Shown here: one piece after another, positions 9,996 to 16,720 of the stretch
How positions within the stretch are numbered: position 1 is the stretch's first letter
How the letters are laid out: each line of letters starts with the position of its first letter
From: Acidiferrobacter thiooxydans
GTDB lineage: Bacteria; Pseudomonadota; Gammaproteobacteria; Acidiferrobacterales; Acidiferrobacteraceae
Direction of reading: 5' to 3'
NCBI RefSeq assembly: GCF_003333315.1
Contig: NZ_PSYR01000001.1
Coordinates: 770,501 to 834,500 of the forward strand
DNA length: 64,000 bases
Position numbers and translations under genes: made by a program
The notes under the pieces: model-generated
Databases searched by the model: none
What the model was told of the DNA's origin: nothing
Seen by the model: the letters and a program-made list of their open reading frames with translations, nothing else

Positions 9996-10331
9996 ATGGA
10001 GCTCATGGTGGGGGATGCGCGTGTCGTTACCGACGACGAGGGTTACCTCATCGACCCTGGGGATTGGAACGAGTCCGTGGCCGAGGCCCTGGCGTGCTCC
10101 GAGGGCCTGGTTCTGAACGGCGACCATTGGGAGGTGATCCGCTTCGTGCGGGCGTTCTTCGACGAGCACCAGGTGATCCCGGATGCCCGTTTCGCGATCC
10201 GTCATCTCGCCGATCACGGCATGGGCGCCAAGGCCCGCGCGCGCCTCTTCGAGTTGTTTCCCTACGGCTATGTGAAGCAGGTTTGCAAGGTCGCTGGCAT
10301 GCGTCGGCCGCGCGGCTGGAGCACCGGCTAA
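9996..10331 (+). CDS. DsrC/TusE-family protein with CysB only
   Basis: A 111-residue member of the DsrC/TusE/RspA superfamily, small carriers of sulfane sulfur in dissimilatory sulfur metabolism or tRNA thiolation. Family marks are DDEGYLIDPGDWNESVAEALA, WEVIRFVRAFFDEH and the C-terminal arm GYVKQVCKVAGMRRPRG. DsrC has two arm cysteines (CysB, and CysA eleven residues later next to the C-terminus); TusE keeps only CysA. Here CysB is present (Cys97), but the CysA position is Trp108 and the protein ends STG. It therefore fits neither DsrC nor TusE, and any carrier chemistry would rest on Cys97 alone. The start at ATG 9996 follows a G-rich ribosome binding site. Confidence 0.85.
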   Translation: MELMVGDARVVTDDEGYLIDPGDWNESVAEALACSEGLVLNGDHWEVIRFVRAFFDEHQVIPDARFAIRHLADHGMGAKARARLFELFPYGYVKQVCKVAGMRRPRGWSTG

Positions 10332-10345
10332 GGCGGACCGGGCCT

Positions 10346-10710
10346 GCTATCAAAAGCCCACATGCACCCGAGGCCTCCATAGCCCCGGGTGTCTTGCCAA
10401 CCCCTTCCCATCAGACCGTTGTCACGGCCCTGGGGCCACTGGAAGCCCTTTGAGGCCGCCGCTGTGGCCGGATGGACCCACGCCCCAGGCAGGACCGTCA
10501 CGGGAGTCAGCCCGTTTCGGGGGATAGGGGGGGCGCGAACAGGCGCGCGCCACCGCCGGTGACACATCTTGTCCCGAACGCGCCCCGATAGCCCCTTTTG
10601 CGCCAGCGAGCGCACCCAGGCGGCCTGCCCGGCGGTGGGCGGCCTGCCCGGCGGCGGGCATCACACCGCGCGGGGGCATCGCCTGGGGTACACAGCGCCC
10701 CCTCCCAATA
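10346..10710 (-). repeat. Dispersed repeat, copy A (inverted relative to copy B at 34560)
   Basis: Read on the minus strand, this segment aligns with 34560-34908 on the plus strand. The best part, about 165 bases, holds long shared blocks such as GGCCGCCGCTGTGGCCGGATGG and the complement of GGCCTCGGGxGCATG. By eye it is roughly 80-85 percent identical; similarity then weakens but continues through the GGGGCTATCGGGGCGCG and TGTGTCACCGGCGG blocks. There is no coherent conserved reading frame and no transposase. It begins 15 bases after the DsrC-like gene. It may be a non-autonomous element or a structured RNA family. Confidence 0.75.
10619..10656. repeat. Two tandem 19-bp units
   Basis: GGCGGCCTGCCCGGCGGTG is followed directly by GGCGGCCTGCCCGGCGGCG, differing at one position. 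The pair lies inside copy A of the dispersed repeat and is not duplicated in copy B, so it looks like a local expansion. Confidence 0.7.
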
Positions 10711-11329
10711 CGATCGCAACCCGACACCGCGGGCGTGCCGGCCCTCACCGATGGCCTCACGGCCGGCGCCATTGCCCCCTCGCGCCATTGACACGAGGGC
10801 CCCCGAGGGACCCGAGCGGTCGCCCGCACCCCGCGGGACGTGCGCCCTGGCCCATCTCCGCGAATCCGCGGTCTCCCATGGTGACTGTTTCGAGCCCGTC
10901 GCCGCTGACATCGGTCATCGCCGCGGCCGCGGCAGGTCAGGACGTACCATGCGCAACGATGGCGATGGCCGTGCTCACCCGGCCCATCCATGGTCTGGCA
11001 GGGCTGGGACGCCGATCTATCGATGATGGACGCAGTCATTGCCAGGCCCAGGGCCCGCCAGGCGCGCGCGTCACCATCCTGGTGACGCGTTCTCCCAAGA
11101 TGGTGACACCGGGATCCGCCATTACCCGGAATATCGAGGAAATCCCCGGGTTTACCCGCTGGCGCGGGTTTTGCTGATGGAGGGGTCGGGGGGTCGCGGT
11201 GACCGGGCCATAAGGGTCTCCGGCATCCCGATGGACGATCGTCGGAATGGGTTTGAGATGCCATGGTGCCCGGCCGCATGGCGGCCGGTAGGCCATGACA
11301 GGGCCACACGTACAAAGGGGGGTGATACC
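10711..11329. other. Non-coding leader region upstream of the sulfur operon
   Basis: About 620 bases with no recognisable gene; open frames on both strands are GC-driven and have no family-like sequence. Visible structures are a perfect palindrome GTCACCA-TCC-TGGTGAC at 11070-11086 and an 8-bp stem CCGGCCGC-ATG-GCGGCCGG at 11270-11288, about 40 bases before the first gene. Either could be an operator or leader hairpin for the operon that starts at 11330. Confidence 0.5.
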
Positions 11330-11824
11330 GTGGAGTTTTTCAAGAAATCTTTGGATCCCATAGTCGCGCTGGCGATCATTGCGGTATTCGACATCTTTCT
11401 GTTTCAAATCGTCGGCGCGTGGACCGTGGGCGGCGGCGAGACGATGATCGCCGGCTTGTTCGTGAAGGCCCTGGTCGGTACCAAGGAGATGAACCGCATC
11501 CCATTCTGGCGCATGGTATTCAAGCCGACGTGGGCCTATTGGAAGATCTACATCAGTCTCGGCATGGGGTTCGGGGCGCTCGTGAGCGCGATCCTGAGCA
11601 AGGAGTTCTATTGGCGGGTCCCGAAACATCTGTCGGAGTGGGTGATGATCACCATCGGTGGCCTGCTCATGGGCATCGGTATTCGCCTGTCCTTTGTCTG
11701 TAATGTCAGCACCTTTCTCGGTCTCACGCCGGAGATGAATCTCGGCGGTTACTTGGCGGTGAGCGGCCTTGTGATCGGCGCGTGGGTCGGGACCTGGGTG
11801 TACAAGAAGATCCTGGAGGCCTGA
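11330..11824 (+). CDS. YeeE/YedE-family membrane protein, first half (PmpA/TsuA-like)
   Basis: A 164-residue membrane protein with about four hydrophobic segments, one half of a split YeeE/YedE (DUF395) transporter. The family includes the thiosulfate channel TsuA and the two-part PmpAB pairs. Family marks are GGGETMIAGLFVKALVG and the second-repeat segment GIGIRLSFVCNVSTFLG with its conserved cysteine. The start is GTG 11330, preceded by a strong AAAGGGGGG ribosome binding site; longer upstream frames are non-coding. The partner half follows after 3 bases. Together they probably form an inner-membrane conduit for a sulfur species; the substrate is inferred. Confidence 0.85.
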   Translation: MEFFKKSLDPIVALAIIAVFDIFLFQIVGAWTVGGGETMIAGLFVKALVGTKEMNRIPFWRMVFKPTWAYWKIYISLGMGFGALVSAILSKEFYWRVPKHLSEWVMITIGGLLMGIGIRLSFVCNVSTFLGLTPEMNLGGYLAVSGLVIGAWVGTWVYKKILEA

Positions 11825-11827
11825 ATC

Positions 11828-12532
11828 ATGATTACCGTAGACGGTCAATGCCTGGCGGCTTTCGTTTTTGGGAGCACCGTCGGGGTGCTCGTGCAAAGGT
11901 CGCGCTGGTGCAATACCGCGGCTTTGCGCGACGCCATGCTCTTCAAGAGCTACCGCAATACCAAGGCCTTGCTGGTGGCGATGATGATCCTCACCGTGGG
12001 CTTTACGGCCATGATCAGTTTCGGCAACGGCAATCCCATGCGCTTCGATGTCGGGATCAACCAGTTCGTCGGACTGTTTCTGTTTGGCATCGGTATGGTC
12101 TTCGCCGGGGCGTGCACGGTGTCGTCGTGGGTCAAGACCGGCGAGGGCAATATCGGCGCCCTGTGGGCCCTGCTGTTTCTCATCGTCGGCCTGTTTCTGT
12201 CCTCGCTCATGTGGTCGTTCTCCTACTGGCCGCCTGCCGGACAGACGATGACCGGGCACGCGAACGCCGCCGGCCTGCAGTTCGGCTGGGCAGATGCCCT
12301 GACCTTGCAGCGCGATACCGGGATTCCGGCGATCTTTTTCGGTCTCATTCAGACCGCCGCGCTCTATGCCTTGTATCGACGCATCCTGAAGCGCGAGCGC
12401 GCGACCCTCGTGGCGGATGGTAAGGCCGAGCCGAGGGTGGCGGCGCCCGTGGCGCCGGCATCGCCGGTACTCGCCAAGACCGCCGACGATGCCGGCGACA
12501 CATCGGCCGCTCTACCTACCTTAGGAGATTGA
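11828..12532 (+). CDS. YeeE/YedE-family membrane protein, second half (PmpB/TsuA-like)
   Basis: A 234-residue multi-pass protein, the partner of the preceding gene. It has the two conserved YeeE cysteine motifs: QRSRWCNTAALRD near residues 23-35 and FAGACTVSSWVKTGEGN near 92-108. Conserved cysteines are the sulfur-relay residues in TsuA. Roughly five hydrophobic segments are followed by a ~45-residue Ala/Pro-rich cytoplasmic tail (residues ~190-234) unlike the family core. The tail may be a linker toward the soluble sulfurtransferase encoded 4 bases downstream. Confidence 0.86.
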   Translation: MITVDGQCLAAFVFGSTVGVLVQRSRWCNTAALRDAMLFKSYRNTKALLVAMMILTVGFTAMISFGNGNPMRFDVGINQFVGLFLFGIGMVFAGACTVSSWVKTGEGNIGALWALLFLIVGLFLSSLMWSFSYWPPAGQTMTGHANAAGLQFGWADALTLQRDTGIPAIFFGLIQTAALYALYRRILKRERATLVADGKAEPRVAAPVAPASPVLAKTADDAGDTSAALPTLGD

Positions 12533-12536
12533 TGTC

Positions 12537-12851
12537 ATGGGTCTATTCAACCGTAAAGCCGCTCCAACCGCAGCCGTTTCGACGGCGCCTGCCGCGCAGG
12601 TGACCTTGGAGGACGGGAACACCTATACGATAAGCCGTGTGGTCGACGTCCTGGGGGATTCCTGCCCACGTCCGCAGCTCATGACCAAAAAGGCCTTGAA
12701 CGAGGCCGTATCGGGGGCGGTGATAGAGGTCAAGGTGGATAATCCGACGTCCATGGAGGCCTTGCCGACGGTTATGGCGGCGGTCAACGGCACGCATCTC
12801 GCGACCCTCAAGGCCGATCGTTATTGGCGCGTCTTCGTGCGCAAGAACTAG
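12537..12851 (+). CDS. TusA-like sulfurtransferase with N-terminal extension
   Basis: A 104-residue SirA/TusA-fold protein. The persulfide-carrying motif is CPRP (Cys43) in VVDVLGDSCPRPQLMTKKAL, close to the CPxP of TusA and TsuB. An Ala/Thr-rich ~25-residue N-terminal extension precedes the domain, and the usual C-terminal strand ends RYWRVFVRKN. TusA-like proteins beside YeeE channels (the TsuA-TsuB pair) take sulfur from the channel, so this is the likely cytoplasmic acceptor. The ribosome binding site TTAGGAG precedes the ATG; it sits 4 bases after the second YeeE gene. Confidence 0.9.
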   Translation: MGLFNRKAAPTAAVSTAPAAQVTLEDGNTYTISRVVDVLGDSCPRPQLMTKKALNEAVSGAVIEVKVDNPTSMEALPTVMAAVNGTHLATLKADRYWRVFVRKN

Positions 12852-12863
12852 GGAGGGTATGCC

Positions 12864-13133
12864 ATGCTTCCTGTTGGTCAAAGGCAGATGCTGACGCTGG
12901 CGGTGCTGGTCGGTGTCATGACCATCGGCACCTTCGTGTACATCCTGGCCATGCCCCCGGCCTATCTGCACCGTACGCGCGATGGCGTCGCGTATTTCAC
13001 GCCGCCTGTCATAAACCCCGTCAACGGCAAGCCGCTGAACGTGAATCGGCTCGCCCAGTACTATAAGGGCAACGTTGCCGCCGGCGTCTACGCCGTAGAA
13101 AAGTCCGCGGTCGCGAAGACCACCGGACACTAG
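12864..13133 (+). CDS. Small single-pass membrane protein of the sulfur operon
   Basis: An 89-residue protein of no family I recognise. Residues ~9-31 are one membrane segment (TLAVLVGVMTIGTFVYILAM). The rest is a ~55-residue soluble tail with PPVINPVNGKPLNVN and no cysteine. The tail probably lies outside the cytoplasm, as the short N-terminus keeps a basic residue inside. A GGGAGGG ribosome binding site lies in the 12-base gap after the TusA-like gene. Expected to be a structural or anchoring subunit; function unknown. Confidence 0.75.
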   Translation: MLPVGQRQMLTLAVLVGVMTIGTFVYILAMPPAYLHRTRDGVAYFTPPVINPVNGKPLNVNRLAQYYKGNVAAGVYAVEKSAVAKTTGH

Positions 13134-13141
13134 GAGGACTT

Positions 13142-13234
13142 ATGGAACTGAACGTGCCAACGATTGCGCAAATCGTCATGTTCATCGTCATGATGTACGT
13201 GCTCTATGTGGCCCTGACGACCGACGTATTCTAG
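13142..13234 (+). CDS. 30-residue single-pass membrane peptide
   Basis: A very short gene with a strong AGGAGG ribosome binding site eight bases before its ATG. It encodes 30 residues: a short N-terminus (MELNVPTIAQ), one hydrophobic helix (IVMFIVMMYVLYVAL) and a TTDVF tail, ending TAG at 13232-13234. It lies 8 bases after the previous gene and 15 before the next, all in tandem. Size and topology recall the tiny subunits found in membrane complexes such as CydX or CcoQ-type peptides, which is analogy only. Confidence 0.72.
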   Translation: MELNVPTIAQIVMFIVMMYVLYVALTTDVF

Positions 13235-13249
13235 GGGTGGGGAGGTCTT

Positions 13250-13621
13250 ATGACAGTAAAAGAAGTGCTTCATGGAGTGACCCTGCCAGATGCGGGCTGT
13301 GCGCCGCCGATACAGCAGGCGCGGGCGGCCGCTACGGGTGGCGGAGAGATGACGACCAGCCAGATCCTTCTCTATTGCGGTTCGTGCATCGCCCTGGTGG
13401 TGGTCGGCATGTCGTTTCTGATGCGCGCAGCCTCGGTGTCGCCCGAGACGATCAAGCGTTCGGAGACCCCACAGACGGTGGGCCGTTTCGCGCCCATTCC
13501 CATGGGCGGCCTGTACGGTACCGTGACGGTCCGTGAGCTCGTGAATTACTACCTCCAGAACCCACCGCCGGCGCGGGGCGCGGCGTTCGTGCCGCGCCTG
13601 CCGAAGATCGGGGGCTGCTGA
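13250..13621 (+). CDS. Membrane-anchored cysteine-containing protein, unknown family
   Basis: A 123-residue protein. A ~35-residue N-terminal part with one cysteine (DAGCAPP) precedes a membrane segment at ~38-60 that begins with a YCGSC pair. An outer tail follows with VGRFAPIPMGGLYGTVTVRELVNYYL. The protein ends in a C-terminal cysteine (PKIGGC). A second possible start, Met34 (MTTSQILLYCGSC), would remove the N-terminal part. GGGGAGG precedes the annotated ATG. The CxxC at the membrane and the terminal Cys are suggestive in a sulfur-handling operon, but no function can be assigned. Confidence 0.72.
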   Translation: MTVKEVLHGVTLPDAGCAPPIQQARAAATGGGEMTTSQILLYCGSCIALVVVGMSFLMRAASVSPETIKRSETPQTVGRFAPIPMGGLYGTVTVRELVNYYLQNPPPARGAAFVPRLPKIGGC

Positions 13622-13623
13622 CA

Positions 13624-14505
13624 GTGCATGCCGCGCCGCTTCCGGTGCTCGCCGCGGGCCATGGGGCCGCGCCCAGGGCGTTCGTGGCGCGCACACACCT
13701 GCCTTGGCCCTTGCCGGCGCGTAGTGTGGTCATCGATACGCGTCGCCGCGCGGTATGCACGCGCGGGTCGGTGGCGGGCGGTCTCTGCCTGAATCCGCGC
13801 ATGCTTCTCACCTCGCGCGGCCGACTGGCGAGTTGGCGCAATGTCCGCTGGCTCCTGGGGGCACTGAGGCTGACCGGGGCCGAGACGGCGATCGTGGTTG
13901 GCGACCGGATGAGGTCTGAGGATTTCGTGGCCGGCATGTTGTATGTCGCCGGCCAAAGGCGGGTGGAGGTGGTGGCGGATCCGGTGACGGCGTGGCTTGC
14001 GCGTCATCCCGGGGCACGCGGCGCGGGCACGACCCGTGGTGTATTCCGTGAGGCCATTTATAGCGCCTGGCCGCGCACGCGGCTCGTGGTATTGCGCCAG
14101 GAATTGGCGGCGCGCCTGCGGGCCGGCGGGCGTGGATATCTTCTGGTCGATGGGCGGGCGCGCGGGCGCTACCGCAGGCCTGGCCACATTCCTGGGGCAC
14201 GATCCCTGCCGATGGCCGATGTAGGGCGCGATCAGGCGGCCGTGCGGGGCCTGATCTCCACCCGGCGTCCGGTGGTGGCCTATGGTGCCGGGCCCTATGG
14301 GTCAATAGCCTACTTTGCGCGACTTCGCATGCTTGCGGTGCGCGCGCGCGTGTTGGCGAGCGGCTGGCGGGGTTGGACGCATAGGCGGCACGTGCGCGTA
14401 AGCCCCGGCCGGACGGGGGTGCCGACCCCGGATAAGGCCTTGGCGGTGGCGTCGGCGGGTGCCGCCATCATGGTTCTGGCGTGGCGCATGACGAGGAGGC
14501 GCTAA
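13624..14505 (+). CDS. Tandem rhodanese-like protein lacking the catalytic cysteine
   Basis: A 293-residue protein with two rhodanese-like folds. The first is residues ~25-130 (ARSVVIDTRRRAVCTRG and ETAIVVGDRMRSEDFVAGML). The second is ~165-260 (GYLLVDGRARGRYRRPGHIPGARSLP, then RRPVVAYGAGPYGSIAYFA). In active rhodaneses the loop after the second signature is CRxGxR; here it reads YGAGPYGS, so the persulfide cysteine is absent. A hydrophobic segment near residues 270-287 with a basic tail suggests C-terminal membrane anchoring. The start is GTG 13624, two bases after the previous stop. A sulfur-carrier docking or scaffold role is more likely than sulfurtransferase activity. Confidence 0.7.
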   Translation: MHAAPLPVLAAGHGAAPRAFVARTHLPWPLPARSVVIDTRRRAVCTRGSVAGGLCLNPRMLLTSRGRLASWRNVRWLLGALRLTGAETAIVVGDRMRSEDFVAGMLYVAGQRRVEVVADPVTAWLARHPGARGAGTTRGVFREAIYSAWPRTRLVVLRQELAARLRAGGRGYLLVDGRARGRYRRPGHIPGARSLPMADVGRDQAAVRGLISTRRPVVAYGAGPYGSIAYFARLRMLAVRARVLASGWRGWTHRRHVRVSPGRTGVPTPDKALAVASAGAAIMVLAWRMTRRR

Positions 14506-14792
14506 TGGATATCCTGTTTCTGGTGTCGCGGACTGAATCGGCGCCCCTGCTGCGCGGCTTCCTGCGCGCTTGTGAGCGCCGCCAGATTGAATGCGGCTGT
14601 TTCTTTACCGGCCCCGCCGCGCAGCTCGCGTCCGATCCGGAGATCGTAGCCTCCCTGCATGCCGGTCCGGGTTCGGCGGTCTGCGAATATTCCTGGGAGC
14701 GCTTTGGGCAGGGACAATGCCCCATCCCGCTCGGGAGCCAGACCGACAACAGCGCCATGACTGCCGCCGCGCGGCGCATCGTGAGTCTCTAG
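14505..14792 (+). CDS. DsrE-like small protein with five cysteines
   Basis: A 95-residue protein with a DsrE/TusD-like beginning (MDILFLVSRTESAPLLRGFL). Cysteines sit at ACERR, the pair IECGC, VCEY, and the C-terminal GQCPIPLGSQTDNSAM. The last resembles the conserved DsrE active-site cysteine loop. The start overlaps the rhodanese-like stop as TAATG, after AGGAGG. It is shorter than canonical DsrE (~115-120 residues), so family membership is probable rather than certain. In this operon it may accept sulfur from the TusA-like protein. Confidence 0.68.
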   Translation: MDILFLVSRTESAPLLRGFLRACERRQIECGCFFTGPAAQLASDPEIVASLHAGPGSAVCEYSWERFGQGQCPIPLGSQTDNSAMTAAARRIVSL

Positions 14793-14795
14793 GTC

Positions 14796-15071
14796 ATGGG
14801 CACGGCAAAGACAGTGGTGGTCCTGGGTCGACACGATCACACAGAGGCGATGCGCGTGGCCGCCGGACTGACGATATTCGGTCATACGGTGCGCCTGATC
14901 CTTATGGGGGGGCCGGTCGCCGACACGCCGGAAAACGCCGTGCAGGCCGAAAGTCTCGAACTCGCCGATGTGCAGCCGGAGACCACGGTCCCCGATCAGG
15001 GCCTGCCCTACCTCGATACTGCCGCGCTCGCCACGGCGCTTGCGACCGCCGAGGCTGTCATTTCGCTATGA
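14796..15071 (+). CDS. DsrE/DsrF-like small protein without cysteine
   Basis: A 91-residue protein with a DsrE-superfamily-like alternating fold (KTVVVLGRHDHTEAMRVAAG, then FGHTVRLILMGGPV) and a C-terminal AEAVISL. There is no cysteine anywhere, so it cannot carry a persulfide and would be a structural partner, as DsrF-type subunits are in DsrEFH. It starts 3 bases after the previous stop and overlaps the next frame by ATGA. Confidence 0.62.
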   Translation: MGTAKTVVVLGRHDHTEAMRVAAGLTIFGHTVRLILMGGPVADTPENAVQAESLELADVQPETTVPDQGLPYLDTAALATALATAEAVISL

Positions 15072-15091
15072 AGCATCTGGAGGAAAGTCCC

Positions 15092-15283
15092 ATGCGCATC
15101 GTGGTTCTCGAGACGGATCTTTTCCCGGACCGACGCGCCATGGACGAGGCCCTGGCGTCTTTGGAGCGGACCCCGACGAGGCATCGTCTGTCCCGTCATG
15201 ACCTGCGCCCGGCCCTGAGCGAGGGCGAGTGGGATGCCGTGCTCGATGCCATCCTGGCGAGCGATGTGGTTGTGACCGTGTGA
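15092..15283 (+). CDS. 63-residue small protein, possible third DsrEFH-like subunit
   Basis: A short product (MRIVVLETDLFPDRRAMDEA at the N-terminus, LDAILASDVVVTV at the C-terminus) with a beta-alpha pattern ending in a hydrophobic strand, no cysteine. The start is ATG 15092 with GGAGG at the right spacing; an ATG at 15068 overlapping the previous stop would add eight residues. By position it would be the third member of a DsrE-F-H-like trio, but sequence similarity to DsrH/TusB is not evident. Function unknown. Confidence 0.55.
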   Translation: MRIVVLETDLFPDRRAMDEALASLERTPTRHRLSRHDLRPALSEGEWDAVLDAILASDVVVTV

Positions 15284-15284
15284 G

Positions 15285-15977
15285 ATGGGGGACCGACCTT
15301 CGCCTCGGGGTGCGTCCGCCGCTCCTGTGCGCCGCCTCCGAATGGTCATGCTCGCCGCCGTGCTCGCGCCGGTCCTGGCGCATGCCGATCGCAGCCTGCG
15401 TTTCCGGTTGGAGGTGGCCTTGTTGGCCCACGAGACGCACCAGGCGGTCCGAGGTCGGGCGTCGGCACGGCTTCTCGCGCGCATCCATAGCGATCTCGGG
15501 GTGCTCGGTTTCGAGGCGCGATCCTATTGTGCCAGGGCCGGATGTGATGTCGGGCCGATCAAGGCCCGTATCGGGGTGGCCCGTAAGGCCCTAAGGCGCA
15601 AGGCGATGCCTGCAGTATGGTCGGAGATGCGCGCGCTGCGGCGGCGGTTCCCGGTTGATCTGCGCGGCATCCTGCCGCTGCATCCTCAGGGGTATCGTTG
15701 GCGCGAGGGCCGATTTCTCTATACCCACCTGTGCGCGACCTGCCATGCCGCGGCGGGCCCTGGGAGCCCGATCCCCAACCTCTTTACGCTGGCACACCGC
15801 GAAAAGCCCGCGGATCTGATCGTAGAGATCCTGGCCGGGGTTCGCGGGACGCGCGCCGTAGGCTATGCCAATCCCTTGAGCGGCCGCCAAGTCGCGAGCC
15901 TCGCTGACTATCTGACCGCGCCTACGGCAATGCCGGCCGCATCCAGGGGTCCTGAAGGGGCGGCGGCCGGTCATTGA
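15285..15977 (+). CDS. Monohaem c-type cytochrome
   Basis: A 230-residue exported cytochrome c. An N-terminal signal segment (residues ~17-34, VVMLAAVLAPVLAHA-like) precedes an Arg-rich helical region of ~100 residues with two cysteines (SYCARAGC). A class I-type haem domain follows with CATCH at Cys150-Cys153-His154 and the family segment YANPLSGRQVASLADYL. No clear axial methionine follows at the usual place (GYANPLS lacks the Met of MPPF-like loops), so the sixth ligand is unclear. It is the last gene of the sulfur operon, one base after the previous stop, and is the likely periplasmic electron acceptor. Haem attachment would use the ccm system at 26644-33234. Confidence 0.82.
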   Translation: MGDRPSPRGASAAPVRRLRMVMLAAVLAPVLAHADRSLRFRLEVALLAHETHQAVRGRASARLLARIHSDLGVLGFEARSYCARAGCDVGPIKARIGVARKALRRKAMPAVWSEMRALRRRFPVDLRGILPLHPQGYRWREGRFLYTHLCATCHAAAGPGSPIPNLFTLAHREKPADLIVEILAGVRGTRAVGYANPLSGRQVASLADYLTAPTAMPAASRGPEGAAAGH

Positions 15978-16063
15978 GGGTGTGACAGGGTATACCATCG
16001 TCCCGGCACGCCTGCACCGGTAAAATCTCCGCCTATCGGCGTGCGGCCGGTTATACTTCCGGC

Positions 16064-16720
16064 ATGGACAGTCGTAGCGCGCGCCCGTGGCTCAAGGCCA
16101 TGGGGATCACCGTCTGGCAACGCCGAGAGCCGATCGCAGTCGCGAACGCCCAGGGGCCTTGCGCGGAGGTGGACGGATGGGGGCGCCTGGAGGATGAAGT
16201 TCGCTCATGCGTGCGCTGCGGCTTGCATGCCGGGCGCACGCAGACGGTATTTGGGACCGGTCCGCGCACGGCCACATGGTGTTTCGTGGGAGAGGCGCCG
16301 GGGGCCGAGGAGGATCGGCGTGGCGCGCCCTTTGTCGGGCGCGCGGGCCAGCTGCTCGATGCTATGCTGCGGGCCCTGGCCCTGGACCGCGAGCAAGTCT
16401 TTATCGCCAACGTCTTGAAGTGTCGGCCGCCGGGGAATCGCGACCCGCAGCCATCCGAAGTGGCGGCATGCCTGCCCTATTTACGCGCACAGATTGCCGC
16501 CGTGCGGCCCCGGATCGTGGTGGCCCTGGGGCGATTTGCCGCCCAGAGCCTGTTGGCCACGGACCAGCCGCTCGGCAGGCTCCGGGGATCCGTGCATGAC
16601 TACGAGGGCATCCCGGTGGTGGTGACCTATCATCCGGCCTACCTCTTGCGGCGTCCGGCGGACAAGGTCGCCGCCTGGGCCGACCTGAAACGCGCCCGGG
16701 GGGTCGTGGCCGATGAGTAG
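16064..16720 (+). CDS. Uracil-DNA glycosylase, family 4 (iron-sulfur)
   Basis: Removes uracil from DNA, important where cytosine deamination is fast. The 218-residue protein has the family 4 motif GEAPGAEEDRRGAPFVGRAG near residues 84-103 and the C-terminal TYHPAYLLRRP. Cysteines that would bind the 4Fe-4S cluster are the pair in CVRCGLH and those in NVLKCRPP and EVAACLPYL. The stop overlaps the rimI start (ATGAGTAG). An uncharacterised ~40-residue N-terminus precedes the domain. There are 86 bases between the cytochrome gene and this start. Confidence 0.92.
   Translation: MDSRSARPWLKAMGITVWQRREPIAVANAQGPCAEVDGWGRLEDEVRSCVRCGLHAGRTQTVFGTGPRTATWCFVGEAPGAEEDRRGAPFVGRAGQLLDAMLRALALDREQVFIANVLKCRPPGNRDPQPSEVAACLPYLRAQIAAVRPRIVVALGRFAAQSLLATDQPLGRLRGSVHDYEGIPVVVTYHPAYLLRRPADKVAAWADLKRARGVVADE

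Noticed and set aside
10422-11315. Long minus-strand open frame (297 codons)
   Set aside because: It crosses the dispersed repeat, is Arg/Gly/Pro-rich with no motif, and is matched by similar frames on the other strand and other phases. This is what high GC produces.
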